From DATFRX01 sp035630615 (GTDB lineage Bacteria > Actinomycetota > Actinomycetes > Propionibacteriales > Nocardioidaceae): a stretch of 64,000 nt of DNA. Within the stretch, counting starts at the first letter, position 1, and every line of letters starts with the position of its first letter. Position numbers and translations under genes: made by a program. This document shows, piece by piece, positions 34,805 to 43,393 of this stretch. Where the stretch lies: assembly GCA_035630615.1 (NCBI GenBank), contig DASQKI010000100.1:1-64000 (forward strand). The letters run 5' to 3'. The notes beneath the pieces are model-generated. The model saw only the letters and a program-made list of their open reading frames with translations. It was not told the DNA's origin and searched no databases.

Positions 34805-35896
34805 CTAGACGCGCTCGGCGGCACCGGCCTCGACGGCGTCGTAGGGCGTGCCGGGCCAGCACTCCATCGTGCCGGCCACCGGGTCTTGCCGCACGGTGAG
34901 CAGCGTCCGCGACTGCAGACCGGCCGCGGTCGCGACCTTGTCCGACAAGCAGATCGGAGCGCTCTCGCCGCCCGAGCCGCACAGGGCCAGGGCCAGACTC
35001 GGCAGATCGTCGCCGTTGGCGTCCTCGGCCGCTACCCCGCGGAGGTGGTCGAGCCGAGCCACCGTCGTCGTGACGGCCGCGCGCCGGTCGCCGTCGGCGA
35101 GCTCCGGGCTTAGGAAGTGGTTGGTGCGGACCAGCCAACCGTCGGAGTCGGGCCGCAGGATCCCCACGCCCTCAGGTGAGACCTCGAGCGACGCGGTCTC
35201 GACGCGGCCACCCTCGACGGCGAGCACCGTGAGCGCCGTCGAGGCGCCGACCCGAGCCGATCGGGCGATGTCGACGGCCTCGGCCAGAGTCGACGCCTCG
35301 TCGAGGATGCGCCGGGCGATCGCGTGCACCGGGACGCCCCCGTCGGCGGTGTCCGACCGGTGATAGAGGATGTTGAAGTGCACGGCGAGGCCGGCGCTGT
35401 TGAGCCCGATCTTGGCCAACATGCCGATCTCGGTGAACGTCTTGACCCATCGGCCAGGGGTCGGCTCGTACTCCCAGAGCAAGCCGTCGGTTGCCAGCGC
35501 GGGATGCCAATCCCAAGTCTGGAAGCTCCAGGGCCGAGCGTCGAGCGTCGCCTCCGTCGGCACTCGGACAACCGTCGAGCACTCAGCCTCGTCGGGCCTC
35601 GGAGCTCTGGCGAGAATCTCGGTTCGTGCGTTGAGCATGGCCAGCTCGCGCACCGGGCGACCGGCCCCGTCAGCGACGGCCGCGACCTCGGTCCCAAGGT
35701 CCGGCGCCCAGGCGGTGAGAGCGTCGAGTGAGGCGTCTGCGATCAGGTCGACCCGTTCCGCCGGGACGCCGACCGTCTCGAAGTGACGGCGGTACGCGTC
35801 AACGGCAACGCCGATCGGACCGGCCCAACGCTCACCGACGTCATGGCCGCGCTTGTCGGCCTGCGAATGCCCACTGTCGTGTCGATGCAGTCTCAT
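34805..35896 (-). CDS. Second C45-family autoproteolytic acyltransferase/hydrolase
   Basis: 363 residues from the ATG at 35896, which overlaps the PaiB-like stop (ATGA). The presumed nucleophile is again Cys106 (EAECSTVVRVP). LNARTEIL, SFQTWDWHP, GLNSAGLAVHFNILYH, GGVPVHAIARRILDEA and RTNHFLSPEL parallel the enzyme at 30468, so the two are paralogues. It faces the TolB-amidohydrolase gene tail to tail with 15 bases between. Cytosolic. Confidence 0.85.
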   Translation of the reverse strand: MRLHRHDSGHSQADKRGHDVGERWAGPIGVAVDAYRRHFETVGVPAERVDLIADASLDALTAWAPDLGTEVAAVADGAGRPVRELAMLNARTEILARAPRPDEAECSTVVRVPTEATLDARPWSFQTWDWHPALATDGLLWEYEPTPGRWVKTFTEIGMLAKIGLNSAGLAVHFNILYHRSDTADGGVPVHAIARRILDEASTLAEAVDIARSARVGASTALTVLAVEGGRVETASLEVSPEGVGILRPDSDGWLVRTNHFLSPELADGDRRAAVTTTVARLDHLRGVAAEDANGDDLPSLALALCGSGGESAPICLSDKVATAAGLQSRTLLTVRQDPVAGTMECWPGTPYDAVEAGAAERV

Positions 35897-36534
35897 TGTT
35901 CGCTCCGAGTCCGGTCGAGCCACTTCACCAGGTCCGGGTGCGGATGCGGGCCGTCGACGAAGTCCCGGCGTACGTTGTCGCGCACCGTCTCGGACTTGTC
36001 CTGACTGAGCTTGAACATCGCCTGCTGCTGGGTGATCCGGATCCGGAAGGCGACGACACCCGGCACGATGCGTTCGAAATAGTCACGCGACGTCGACGGA
36101 TCCCACTGGGTCGGGCGAAGCGACTCGAGGGCTGCCACGGTCGCCTCGACGACATCGAGCGTGCCGGCCCGATCATCGATTCGCTCGAGTGTGCCGGCCA
36201 GGTGTACGGCGGCGTAGTCGAGTGTGGGAGCGGCCGGCAATGAGTCGTAGAGCTGCGGCGACACGTATCCGTGCGACGAAGCGAACACCATCAGCACCGG
36301 CGTCGGTCCGTCGAAGTCGCGCCAATGCGGATTGGCCCGGCCCATGTGGGCGAGCATCTCGACGCCCTCCAGCGAGGCGTCCGGATCGGCGTCGGGTGGC
36401 AGCACGATCGGCACGTGTGTCGCGACCGGCGCCTGGCCCGCGACCGCGCTGGCCAACATCGCGAACGGATGCTCGCGGACCAGCTGAACGATGGCCCGCT
36501 GACTCGGCGGCGCGTAGCGCTGATAGGTGTGCAT
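35893..36534 (-). CDS. PaiB-family FMN-binding protein
   Basis: 213 residues. HPFAMLASAV, THVPIVLPPD, AHMGRANPHWRDFDGPTPVLMVF and GYVSPQLYDS match FMN-binding negative regulators of the PaiB type. KLSQDKSETVRDNV near the C-terminus is also typical. The split-barrel fold may bind flavin or heme. It is the first gene of a coupled pair with the second C45 hydrolase. Confidence 0.85.
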   Translation of the reverse strand: MHTYQRYAPPSQRAIVQLVREHPFAMLASAVAGQAPVATHVPIVLPPDADPDASLEGVEMLAHMGRANPHWRDFDGPTPVLMVFASSHGYVSPQLYDSLPAAPTLDYAAVHLAGTLERIDDRAGTLDVVEATVAALESLRPTQWDPSTSRDYFERIVPGVVAFRIRITQQQAMFKLSQDKSETVRDNVRRDFVDGPHPHPDLVKWLDRTRSEQ

Positions 36535-36637
36535 AACGCTGCGACCCTAGCCCGTCGGGCGGGCGTGGACCCAGTGGACGAATGAGCCGGGGTTCGGGCC
36601 AACAGCAGCAGATCGCACAAGGCCTCAGGGACCCACC

Positions 36638-36692
36638 TTTTGGCGTGAGATTCGCCTCCGCCGCCGGTGCGGAGGCGATTCTCACGCCAAAA
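36638..36692 (-). terminator. 24-bp hairpin after the PucR gene
   Basis: Arms 36638-36661 and 36669-36692 match at 23 of 24 positions around CGCCGGT, starting TTTTGGCGTGAG and ending in AAAA. On the minus strand the stem is followed by a T-run, so it is a good intrinsic terminator for the PucR gene. Confidence 0.75.
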
Positions 36693-36728
36693 CTTCGCGT
36701 ACGAGAGGCCGCCGGCGGGCCTGGTGGG

Positions 36729-38192
36729 CTAGCGCGCCAGCCCGCGCTGCCGCAGGGCCAGCCACAGATGGCTCGCCTGGTCCGGATCGTCGAGGTCGAC
36801 GTCGGCCACCTGCCGGGCGGCGGCGATCCGATGCCGAAGCGTGTTGCGATGGACGCCGAGCCGCTCGGCGCCGCGCTCCCAGTTGCCGCGATGCCGAAGG
36901 TAGGCGGCAACCGCGGCGACCAGGTCACTGCGGCGATAGCCGACCAACGCCTCGACCTGACCGGCCGCTCGATCGGCCGGCGACCCGCCGTCGGCATCGA
37001 CGACCGCACCCGCGGCCTGACGGTCGTAGCGGTCCCTCAGGGCGAGCCGCTGGCCGGGCAACGATGACGGCGGCACCGCGGGACTCGAGACGGCACGCAG
37101 GTCCGGCAGGCTCGATTCGGCGAGGCCACGTAGGTGCGCCAGGAGGCCGGCCGCGAGTTCGCTGTCGGACATGACCCAAACGACCTCGCCGTCGACGAGC
37201 GTCCACAGTCGGCCCGACGACTCCCATCGGTCCGGCAGGTCCGCCGGCGACAACTGCGCCTCCGGCCCGACCGCGATCAGCCGGACCGCGCTCGGCAGCC
37301 GCTCGTGCTCGAGGGAGTCGGACAGCGCTCGCGCCGCGTCGAGATGACCGTCGAGCGCGAGCCGCAAGATGCAGGCGCGCTCGGTGCGGTCCTGCATCGT
37401 CCCTTGGGCATGTTGGCTGAGCTGCATCGTGAGCAGCGCGCACGCGGCGAGCACCTGCTGGCGATCCGGAAACTCCTGGCGGCGCGGCGCGCCGATCGCG
37501 ACGTAGCCGAGCAACCGGCTTCCTTGCGCCAACGGCTGCACCATGACGTCGTCGCTGTCGAGCGGGAACGTCGCCGACGCATGCGGCCCGGCTCCGCGGA
37601 GCCGCTCGATCTCGGCGGCCAGCCGACGCGCCACCGGCCGCCGCGACGTCGGCCAGACGTCTCGCGGCTCGCCTCGTACGCCGAGTCGGGCTGCCCAACC
37701 ATGCGACGCCTCAGCGAGGATGCGGATGATCGCCTCGACCGGGTCGCGCTGCCGCAAGGCCCTGATCAGCTCGCGATGGACGTCGAGGGATGCACTCAGG
37801 TCGGCCCGACCGGCGGACACGAGCTGACCCCAGTAGGCGCGGGTCACGGCCAAGAACGGCGTCGGGTCGGGGATCGAGAACAGCGGCAGGCCCTCGGCGT
37901 CGCAGGCGCGTACAAGCGCGCCGGGCATCGCCTCGTGCACCGGGCCGACGCCGAGACCCAACGCCGCGACGTCCTGACGCACGAGGCGCTTCACGTACGC
38001 CCGGGCCTGACCGCCATGCCCGCTGAGCGACATGCCCGTGGTGAGCAGCAACTCGCCGCCGAAAAGATAGCCGGTCGGATCGATGAGTTCGCTGACGTGG
38101 ACGCCGGTGACCTCGCGATCCAACGCGGTCGCTGTGCCGACCAACTCGAGATCGGACCCAAGTGCGGTCGCGAGCATCCGCAGCGTCGGCAT
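36729..38192 (-). CDS. PucR-family transcriptional regulator
   Basis: 487 residues behind AAAGGAG. The N-terminal PucR domain contains VTGVHVSELIDPTGYLFGGELLLTTGM; a GGDEF-like middle part follows. The C-terminal helix-turn-helix is NWERGAERLGVHRNTLRHRI. PucR-type activators often govern nitrogen-compound catabolism. Divergent from the aldehyde dehydrogenase gene, with a palindrome between them. Confidence 0.9.
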   Translation of the reverse strand: MPTLRMLATALGSDLELVGTATALDREVTGVHVSELIDPTGYLFGGELLLTTGMSLSGHGGQARAYVKRLVRQDVAALGLGVGPVHEAMPGALVRACDAEGLPLFSIPDPTPFLAVTRAYWGQLVSAGRADLSASLDVHRELIRALRQRDPVEAIIRILAEASHGWAARLGVRGEPRDVWPTSRRPVARRLAAEIERLRGAGPHASATFPLDSDDVMVQPLAQGSRLLGYVAIGAPRRQEFPDRQQVLAACALLTMQLSQHAQGTMQDRTERACILRLALDGHLDAARALSDSLEHERLPSAVRLIAVGPEAQLSPADLPDRWESSGRLWTLVDGEVVWVMSDSELAAGLLAHLRGLAESSLPDLRAVSSPAVPPSSLPGQRLALRDRYDRQAAGAVVDADGGSPADRAAGQVEALVGYRRSDLVAAVAAYLRHRGNWERGAERLGVHRNTLRHRIAAARQVADVDLDDPDQASHLWLALRQRGLAR

Positions 38193-38214
38193 GGCCACTC
38201 CTTTCGGGCCCGAT

Positions 38215-38229
38215 TGGACGAATCGTCCA
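38215..38229. promoter_or_regulatory. Operator palindrome between pucR and the aldehyde dehydrogenase
   Basis: TGGACGA-A-TCGTCCA, perfect 7-bp arms, 23 bases before the PucR start. Probably the PucR site for itself and the divergent dehydrogenase operon. Confidence 0.55.
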
Positions 38230-38337
38230 TCACAGATCCTATGGTGAGCCACTTCGACCAAGCCGAGATCGGGCCACGGTTCGTAGAGTGGGGCCCGACG
38301 CGAGACCCCTGTCGGCCCTTGCCGGTGAGGAGCCTGC

Positions 38338-39804
38338 ATGAGTACGGAAGTCAGCCACCAGCCTCGCACCGGTGCGACCCACCCCGGCCCGTCGCACACG
38401 GCGCCCGACGACGTGGCCGCAGCCGTGGCGGCTGCCCGCGCGGCGTATCCCGTCGTCAGCACGGCGACGCCACGCGACCGGCGCCGCTGGCTCGACGCGG
38501 TCGCCGACACCCTCGACGCCCATGCCGACGAGCTGGTCGCGATCGCCGACGGGGAGACCGCGCTGGGCGAGGAGCGGCTGCGTGGCGAGCTGCAGCGCGG
38601 CGTGGTCAACATGCGCTACTACGCGGCGGTCGGAGAGTCCGGGGACTGGCTCCGGGTCCGCAAGCAGACCCTGCCCGGCCCGCCGCCGATCGACCTGCGC
38701 CGGGCCAACCTGCCGATCGGGCCGGTCGCCGTCTTCGGGGCCAGCAACTTCCCCTTCCAGTTCGGCGTCGTCGGCCACGACACGTGCTCGGCGATCTCCG
38801 CGGGATGCCCCGTCGTGACGAAGGCCCATCCCGCGCATCCGCGGTTGAGTGTGCGGCTCGCGGAGCTGACTCGCTCGACCCTGGCGGCGGCCGGTGCTCC
38901 CGACGGCACGTACTCCCTCGTCGTCGGCTTCGGGGCCGGCACCGCGCTGGTCGACGCACCCGAGATCGCGGCGGTCGCGTTCACCGGCTCGCAGGCCGGC
39001 GGCATGGCGCTGGTCGATCGGGCCCGCCGGCGGGAGCGGCCGATCCCGGTCTATGCCGAGATGGGCACGGTCAATCCGGTCCTCGTCACGCCGGCGGCGA
39101 TCGATCGGATCGACGAGATCGCCGCCGAGCTGGTCGCGTCATTCACCCTCGGCGCCGGTCAGTTCTGCACCAAGCCCGGACTGCTGATGGCGCCCGCCGG
39201 GAGCGGCGTCACCGAAGCCACCGCGACCCACGTCGCGTCGTCGCCCGGCGTCTGGCTGCTCACCGAAGGCATCGCGGCGGCCTACCGCGACGGCATCGAC
39301 GACCTCGTCACGGCCGGAGGCACCCTGCTCGCGTCGGGCCAGACCATGCCCTCCGGGTACGCGGCCCAGCCTCATGCCGTCACCGTCGGCCTCGCTGACC
39401 TCCGACCCGGGTCGCGCCTCCTGGGCGAGTGCTTCGGGCCGGTTGCGCTAGTCGCCCAGTACGCCGATATCGACGAGGCACTCGGCACGCTCGCGACACT
39501 GCAGCCGTCGCTCACCGGCGCCGTCTACGGGGCAGGCCCGGACGACCCCGATCTGCCTCGCGCCGTCGAACGCATGGCGGCGCAGGTCGGCCGCGTCGTC
39601 GTCGACGGGCCGCCGACCGGGGTCGCGTGCGCCGACGCGATGCATCACGGAGGCCCGTGGCCGTCGACGAGCGACCCGCGTTCGACCAGTGTGGGCGCGC
39701 ACGCACTCGATCGGTTCACCCGCCCGGTGGCGTACCAAAATGTGCCGGAGATGGCGCTGCCGCCGGCCCTTCGGGACGCCGACCCCTGGGGGCTGGACGC
39801 GTGA
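38338..39804 (+). CDS. Aldehyde dehydrogenase, 2-oxoglutarate-semialdehyde (2,5-dioxovalerate) type
   Basis: 488 residues. GASNFPFQFGVVGHDTCSAISAGCPVV (in parts), AFTGSQAGG for cofactor binding, Glu241 in YAEMGTVNP and the nucleophile Cys277 in GAGQFCTKPG. The TVNPV and FCTKPGL forms mark the NADP-dependent ketoglutarate-semialdehyde branch. Its TGA overlaps the GTG of the next gene, so the two are coupled. The true aldehyde substrate is not certain. Confidence 0.88.
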   Translation: MSTEVSHQPRTGATHPGPSHTAPDDVAAAVAAARAAYPVVSTATPRDRRRWLDAVADTLDAHADELVAIADGETALGEERLRGELQRGVVNMRYYAAVGESGDWLRVRKQTLPGPPPIDLRRANLPIGPVAVFGASNFPFQFGVVGHDTCSAISAGCPVVTKAHPAHPRLSVRLAELTRSTLAAAGAPDGTYSLVVGFGAGTALVDAPEIAAVAFTGSQAGGMALVDRARRRERPIPVYAEMGTVNPVLVTPAAIDRIDEIAAELVASFTLGAGQFCTKPGLLMAPAGSGVTEATATHVASSPGVWLLTEGIAAAYRDGIDDLVTAGGTLLASGQTMPSGYAAQPHAVTVGLADLRPGSRLLGECFGPVALVAQYADIDEALGTLATLQPSLTGAVYGAGPDDPDLPRAVERMAAQVGRVVVDGPPTGVACADAMHHGGPWPSTSDPRSTSVGAHALDRFTRPVAYQNVPEMALPPALRDADPWGLDA

Positions 39805-40976
39805 ACGCAAGCGACGACCTGCTCGACATCGACGCCGCTCTGACGCCGGACGAACGCGCCGTCCGCGACTCCGTTCGGCGCCTCTGCGACACCCGGATCG
39901 ACCCGTACGTCGCCGACTGGTTCGAGACCGGCGACCTGCCGACCGTACGCGAGCTCGCCAAGGAGCTCGGCGCGCTCGGCCTGCTCGGCATGCACCTCGA
40001 CGGCTACGGCTGCGCCGGCATGAGCGCGGTCGACTATGGCCTGGCCTGCCTCGAGCTCGAGGCCTCCGACTCGGGCATCCGGTCGCTCGTGTCGGTCCAG
40101 GGGTCGCTCGCGATGTATGCGATCTGGCGCTGGGGCAGCGATGACCAGAAGGCCGCATGGCTACCGGACATGGCGGCCGGGTCCGCGATCGGCTGCTTCG
40201 GACTGACCGAGCCCGACCACGGCTCCGACCCGGCGGCGATGCAAACTCGGGCTCGTCGCGATGGCGGCGACTGGGTGCTCGACGGCACGAAGATGTGGAT
40301 CACCAACGGCTCGATCGCCGATGTCGCCATCGTGTGGGCCAACGCCGGTCGGGAGCATGGCGGCATCCGCGGCTTCGTCGTGCCCACGACGGCACCCGGC
40401 TTCGCGGCCCACGACGTCAAGCACAAGATGTCGCTGCGGGCGTCGGTGACGTCGGAGCTGATTCTCGACGGCGTCCGGCTGCCGGCCGATGCGATGCTGC
40501 CCGAAGCGCAAGGCCTCAAGGGTCCGCTGTCGTGCCTCAACGAGGCCCGCTACGGCATCGTGTGGGGTGCGATGGGCGCCGCCCGTACGTGCCTCCGGGC
40601 AGCCCTGGCGTACGCCGTCGACCGCGAGCAGTTCGGCCGGCCGATCGCGACGTTCCAGCTGACCCAGCACAAGCTCGCGCAGATGCACCAGGAGCTCGCG
40701 ACCGGGACGCTGCTCGCACTCCATCTCGGACGCCGCAAGGACGCCGGTCGGCTTCGGCCCGAACAGGTCAGCGTCGGCAAGCTCAACAACGTCACGAAGG
40801 TGCTCGAGATCTGTCGGACCGCGCGCACGATCCTCGGCGCCAATGGCATCTCGCTCGAATACCCGGCGATCCGGCACGCGGCCAACCTCGAGTCGGTGCT
40901 GACGTACGAAGGCACCGCCGAGATGCACACCCTCATCGTCGGCGAGGCACTGACCGGTCACGCCGCGTTCTGCTGA
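39801..40976 (+). CDS. Acyl-CoA dehydrogenase, glutaryl-CoA dehydrogenase type
   Basis: 391 residues from GTG. AGMSAVDYGLACLELEASDSGIRS and SVQGSLAMYAIWRWGS are characteristic of the glutaryl-CoA group. CFGLTEPDHGSDPAAM binds FAD, and the catalytic Glu lies in TYEGTAEMH. It would convert glutaryl-CoA to crotonyl-CoA in lysine or cadaverine breakdown; succinyl/itaconyl variants exist. Coupled to the aldehyde dehydrogenase by a GTGA overlap. Confidence 0.85.
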   Translation: MNASDDLLDIDAALTPDERAVRDSVRRLCDTRIDPYVADWFETGDLPTVRELAKELGALGLLGMHLDGYGCAGMSAVDYGLACLELEASDSGIRSLVSVQGSLAMYAIWRWGSDDQKAAWLPDMAAGSAIGCFGLTEPDHGSDPAAMQTRARRDGGDWVLDGTKMWITNGSIADVAIVWANAGREHGGIRGFVVPTTAPGFAAHDVKHKMSLRASVTSELILDGVRLPADAMLPEAQGLKGPLSCLNEARYGIVWGAMGAARTCLRAALAYAVDREQFGRPIATFQLTQHKLAQMHQELATGTLLALHLGRRKDAGRLRPEQVSVGKLNNVTKVLEICRTARTILGANGISLEYPAIRHAANLESVLTYEGTAEMHTLIVGEALTGHAAFC

Positions 40977-40999
40977 GGCCGGACCAGGCTTGACCGTCG

Positions 41000-41554
41000 T
41001 CAGCCGTCGGCCGGGTTGACCCGCTCGTAGACGTCGGCCTCGAACTCGTCCATCAGCCGCTCGCATTCGGCGACCTTCTCGTGTGCCTTGTCCTTGCCGT
41101 CGGCCGAGAGCCAGTCGCGGGCCTCGATCTTGGCCAGCCAGCGCTTGAGCTTCTCTAGGTCCTGCCGAATCTCCTCGGCCTCCTCGAAGGTGTAGTTCTC
41201 CCGGAAGCGCTCGAACTCGATCTCCTTGAAGAACTTGGTCTCGCACTCCTCGACGATCTCGGCGTACTCCTTGGCCGAGTTGGTCCGCAAGCCGTCGACG
41301 AACTGCTGTCGGACGTCGTCGGCGACGGAGTCGAGCTCCAAGAAGATGGTGGTGCCGCCGTCCATCTCGTCGATCCGACGCCGGACCTCATCGAGTCGCC
41401 CTCGTACGTCGCCGACGTCCGGCAGCACGCACACCGCCTGCTGGAGGTAGAGCGCACCGAGCCGCTTCAGGTCGCGCCATACGGCGACCCGAAGCCGAGA
41501 CGGCTGTGACGGCACCCGATAGATGAGCAACAGCCAGCGGCGTACCTCGGTCAT
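41000..41554 (-). CDS. ChrB N-terminal-domain (PaaX-like) regulator
   Basis: 184 residues. RRWLLLIYRVPSQPSRLRVAVWRDLKRLGALYLQQAVCVLP (in parts) is the ChrB N-terminal domain, which in ChrB senses chromate and regulates efflux. A long charged coiled-coil region follows (FFKEIEFERFRENYTFEEAEEI). The usual ChrB C-terminal enzyme domain is absent. Divergent from a membrane protein gene, not from chrA. Confidence 0.85.
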   Translation of the reverse strand: MTEVRRWLLLIYRVPSQPSRLRVAVWRDLKRLGALYLQQAVCVLPDVGDVRGRLDEVRRRIDEMDGGTTIFLELDSVADDVRQQFVDGLRTNSAKEYAEIVEECETKFFKEIEFERFRENYTFEEAEEIRQDLEKLKRWLAKIEARDWLSADGKDKAHEKVAECERLMDEFEADVYERVNPADG

Positions 41555-41618
41555 GCTGCCGAGCGTACTCACTCTTGACACACCTGATGCGCAGTGACAG
41601 CCTGTTTGATGAATCAGA

Positions 41619-41641
41619 TGTTACATCTCGCAACTGTTACA
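41619..41641. promoter_or_regulatory. Direct repeat before the COG4280-like gene
   Basis: TGTTACA occurs at 41619-41625 and 41635-41641, one and a half helical turns apart, just before the GTG at 41652. GATGT-T-ACATC (41618-41628) is also palindromic. Possible binding site for the divergent ChrB-like regulator. Confidence 0.4.
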
Positions 41642-41651
41642 GGAGGGCGCC

Positions 41652-42446
41652 GTGTCGGGTGCGACCTGGGGATTGGTGGGCGCGGCCTTTCTCGCGTCGG
41701 TTGTCGAGTTCGTCGAGGCGCTGACCATCGTGCTCGCGATGGGCATGACGCGGGGATGGCGTTCGACGCTGGCCGGCGTGGCGGCTGCCGTCGTGGCGCT
41801 GATCGGCTTCACCGCCGTCGCGGGCTACGCCTTGAGCAGTTGGCTTCCGGAGTCGGCGTTGCAGATCGTCGTCGGCACGCTGCTGCTGATCTTCGGCCTG
41901 CAGTGGCTGCGCAAAGCGATCCTGCGGTCGTCCGGGCTCAAGTCGCTGCACGACGAGGAGGAGGAATACCGCGCCCAGACCGAGGCGGCCCGGCAGGCCG
42001 GCGCGACCGGCACCCGGCTCGACTCGTTCGCCTTCGTGGTCGCGTTCAAGGGCGTGTTCCTCGAGGGCGTCGAGGTCGTCTTCATCGTCATCACGTTCGG
42101 GCTGTCGGCCGACAACATGCCGGCAGCGGTCGCCGGCGCCTCGATCGGCGGCGCTCTCGTGCTGATCGCCGGCGTCGCACTGCATCGACCGCTCACGACC
42201 GTCCCCGAAAACACCCTCAAGTACGGCGTCGGCCTGCTGCTGGCGAGCTTCGGCACGTTTTGGGCCGTCGAAGGACTCGGCGTGTTCATGGACGACCACG
42301 AGAGTCTCGAGTGGCCGGGCTCCGACCTCGCCATCGTGGCCCTGCTGGTCGTGTGGTTCGTGCTCTCGCGAGTACTCGTCAGCGTGCTGCCCAACCTGAA
42401 GCGACCGGCCGTCGACCTGCAGCCCCAAGAGGAGAGCGTCCGATGA
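41652..42446 (+). CDS. COG4280-like polytopic membrane protein, possible ion transporter
   Basis: 264 residues, CAGGAGG before a GTG start. About seven helices in two halves. VEFVEALTIVLAMGMTRGWRS in the first half and FLEGVEVVFIVITFG in the second are Glu-containing motifs like those of metal transporters with an inverted repeat (FTR1/TMEM165-like). Transport is inferred. It overlaps the small membrane protein downstream (ATGA). Confidence 0.7.
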   Translation: MSGATWGLVGAAFLASVVEFVEALTIVLAMGMTRGWRSTLAGVAAAVVALIGFTAVAGYALSSWLPESALQIVVGTLLLIFGLQWLRKAILRSSGLKSLHDEEEEYRAQTEAARQAGATGTRLDSFAFVVAFKGVFLEGVEVVFIVITFGLSADNMPAAVAGASIGGALVLIAGVALHRPLTTVPENTLKYGVGLLLASFGTFWAVEGLGVFMDDHESLEWPGSDLAIVALLVVWFVLSRVLVSVLPNLKRPAVDLQPQEESVR

Positions 42447-42661
42447 TCCGATTCGTCAAGGGCTTCGGCCAGTTCTGGTACGACTTCGTCATCGGCGACG
42501 ACTGGAAGATCGCGGCCGCCGTCGTCATCGCCCTCGGCGTCACCCTTGCTCTGCTGCTGTCCGATGCGCTGAGCACCACGGCCGCGACGGTCTTCGGCGG
42601 CGCAGCCCTCGTGGTCGCGTTCGTCGCCAGCATGGTGATCGACGTCCGCCGGTCCTCCTAA
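42443..42661 (+). CDS. Small two-helix membrane protein
   Basis: 72 residues. FGQFWYDFVIGDDWKIAAAVV starts a pair of hydrophobic helices separated by SDALS. The start overlaps the stop of the COG4280-like gene, so it probably belongs to the same complex. No known function. Confidence 0.7.
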   Translation: MIRFVKGFGQFWYDFVIGDDWKIAAAVVIALGVTLALLLSDALSTTAATVFGGAALVVAFVASMVIDVRRSS

Positions 42662-42667
42662 CCCGCC

Positions 42668-42722
42668 GAGTGGCGCACGGTTGCCGCGTCCGGGCCTGAT
42701 TTGCGACGACGGTGCGCCACTC
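42668..42722 (+). terminator. Inverted repeat after the COG4280-like operon
   Basis: GAGTGGCGCAC (42668-42678) and GTGCGCCACTC (42712-42722) are perfect 11-bp arms with a 33-base spacer, seven bases past the stop. Possible terminator. Confidence 0.45.
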
Positions 42723-42751
42723 GCGGGAGGACTCTCTGACAGGCTCGCCCC

Positions 42752-43366
42752 ATGGGCGAGGAGTTTCACGACCGGGACTGGCGCGGCGACGACTGGTATG
42801 CAGACGAGTTTGACGACGTCAGCTATGTCGGGTGCAGCTTCGACGACGTCGACCTGACCGAGTCCCGCAGCCGCGGCGCGGTGTTCGACGACTGCACCTT
42901 CAGCAATTGCCGGCTCAACGCCTCCGAGCACGTCGGCACGGCGTTCACCCGATGCACGTTTCGGCGCACGTCACTGTTCGGCGCCACCCTCGACTCGTGC
43001 AAGCTGTCCGGCACCACATTCGTCGAGTGCACGCTCCGGCCCCTGACGGTGATGGGTGGGCAGTGGTCGTACGTCCTCATGCGCGGTGCCGATCTGAGCA
43101 AGCTCGACCTCAAGGGAGTACGCCTGCGGCAAGCCGAGCTGGGGGAGGCCAACCTGTCGGATGCGGTGCTGCGCGACTGCGACCTGTCGGGCGCGACACT
43201 TCGGGGCGCGAACCTGCGCGGGGCCGATCTCCGCGGCGCGACGCTCGACGGAGTCGATCTCGCCACGGTGCGGCTGCACGAGACGCAACTCGACCTGGCC
43301 GGCGCCATGCGACTGGCCGAGGCCCACGGCGCGATCGTGGACCTCGGCCATGAGGCGGATCAGTAG
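42752..43366 (+). CDS. Pentapeptide-repeat protein
   Basis: 204 residues. Units of the type A(D/N)LxG run through the chain, clearest at about 135-175 (RDCDLSGATLRGANLRGADL). They build a right-handed quadrilateral beta-helix. The first half has looser repeats rich in Cys. Proteins of this fold sometimes mimic DNA and protect gyrase, but nothing here shows that role. Confidence 0.85.
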   Translation: MGEEFHDRDWRGDDWYADEFDDVSYVGCSFDDVDLTESRSRGAVFDDCTFSNCRLNASEHVGTAFTRCTFRRTSLFGATLDSCKLSGTTFVECTLRPLTVMGGQWSYVLMRGADLSKLDLKGVRLRQAELGEANLSDAVLRDCDLSGATLRGANLRGADLRGATLDGVDLATVRLHETQLDLAGAMRLAEAHGAIVDLGHEADQ

Positions 43367-43393
43367 CCTGCGGCGTTCGGCAACGGCTGCGAA

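Noticed and set aside
41575..41603. TTGACA as a -35 box for the COG4280-like gene
   Set aside because: No acceptable -10 sequence at the right distance (CAGCCT at 17 bases).
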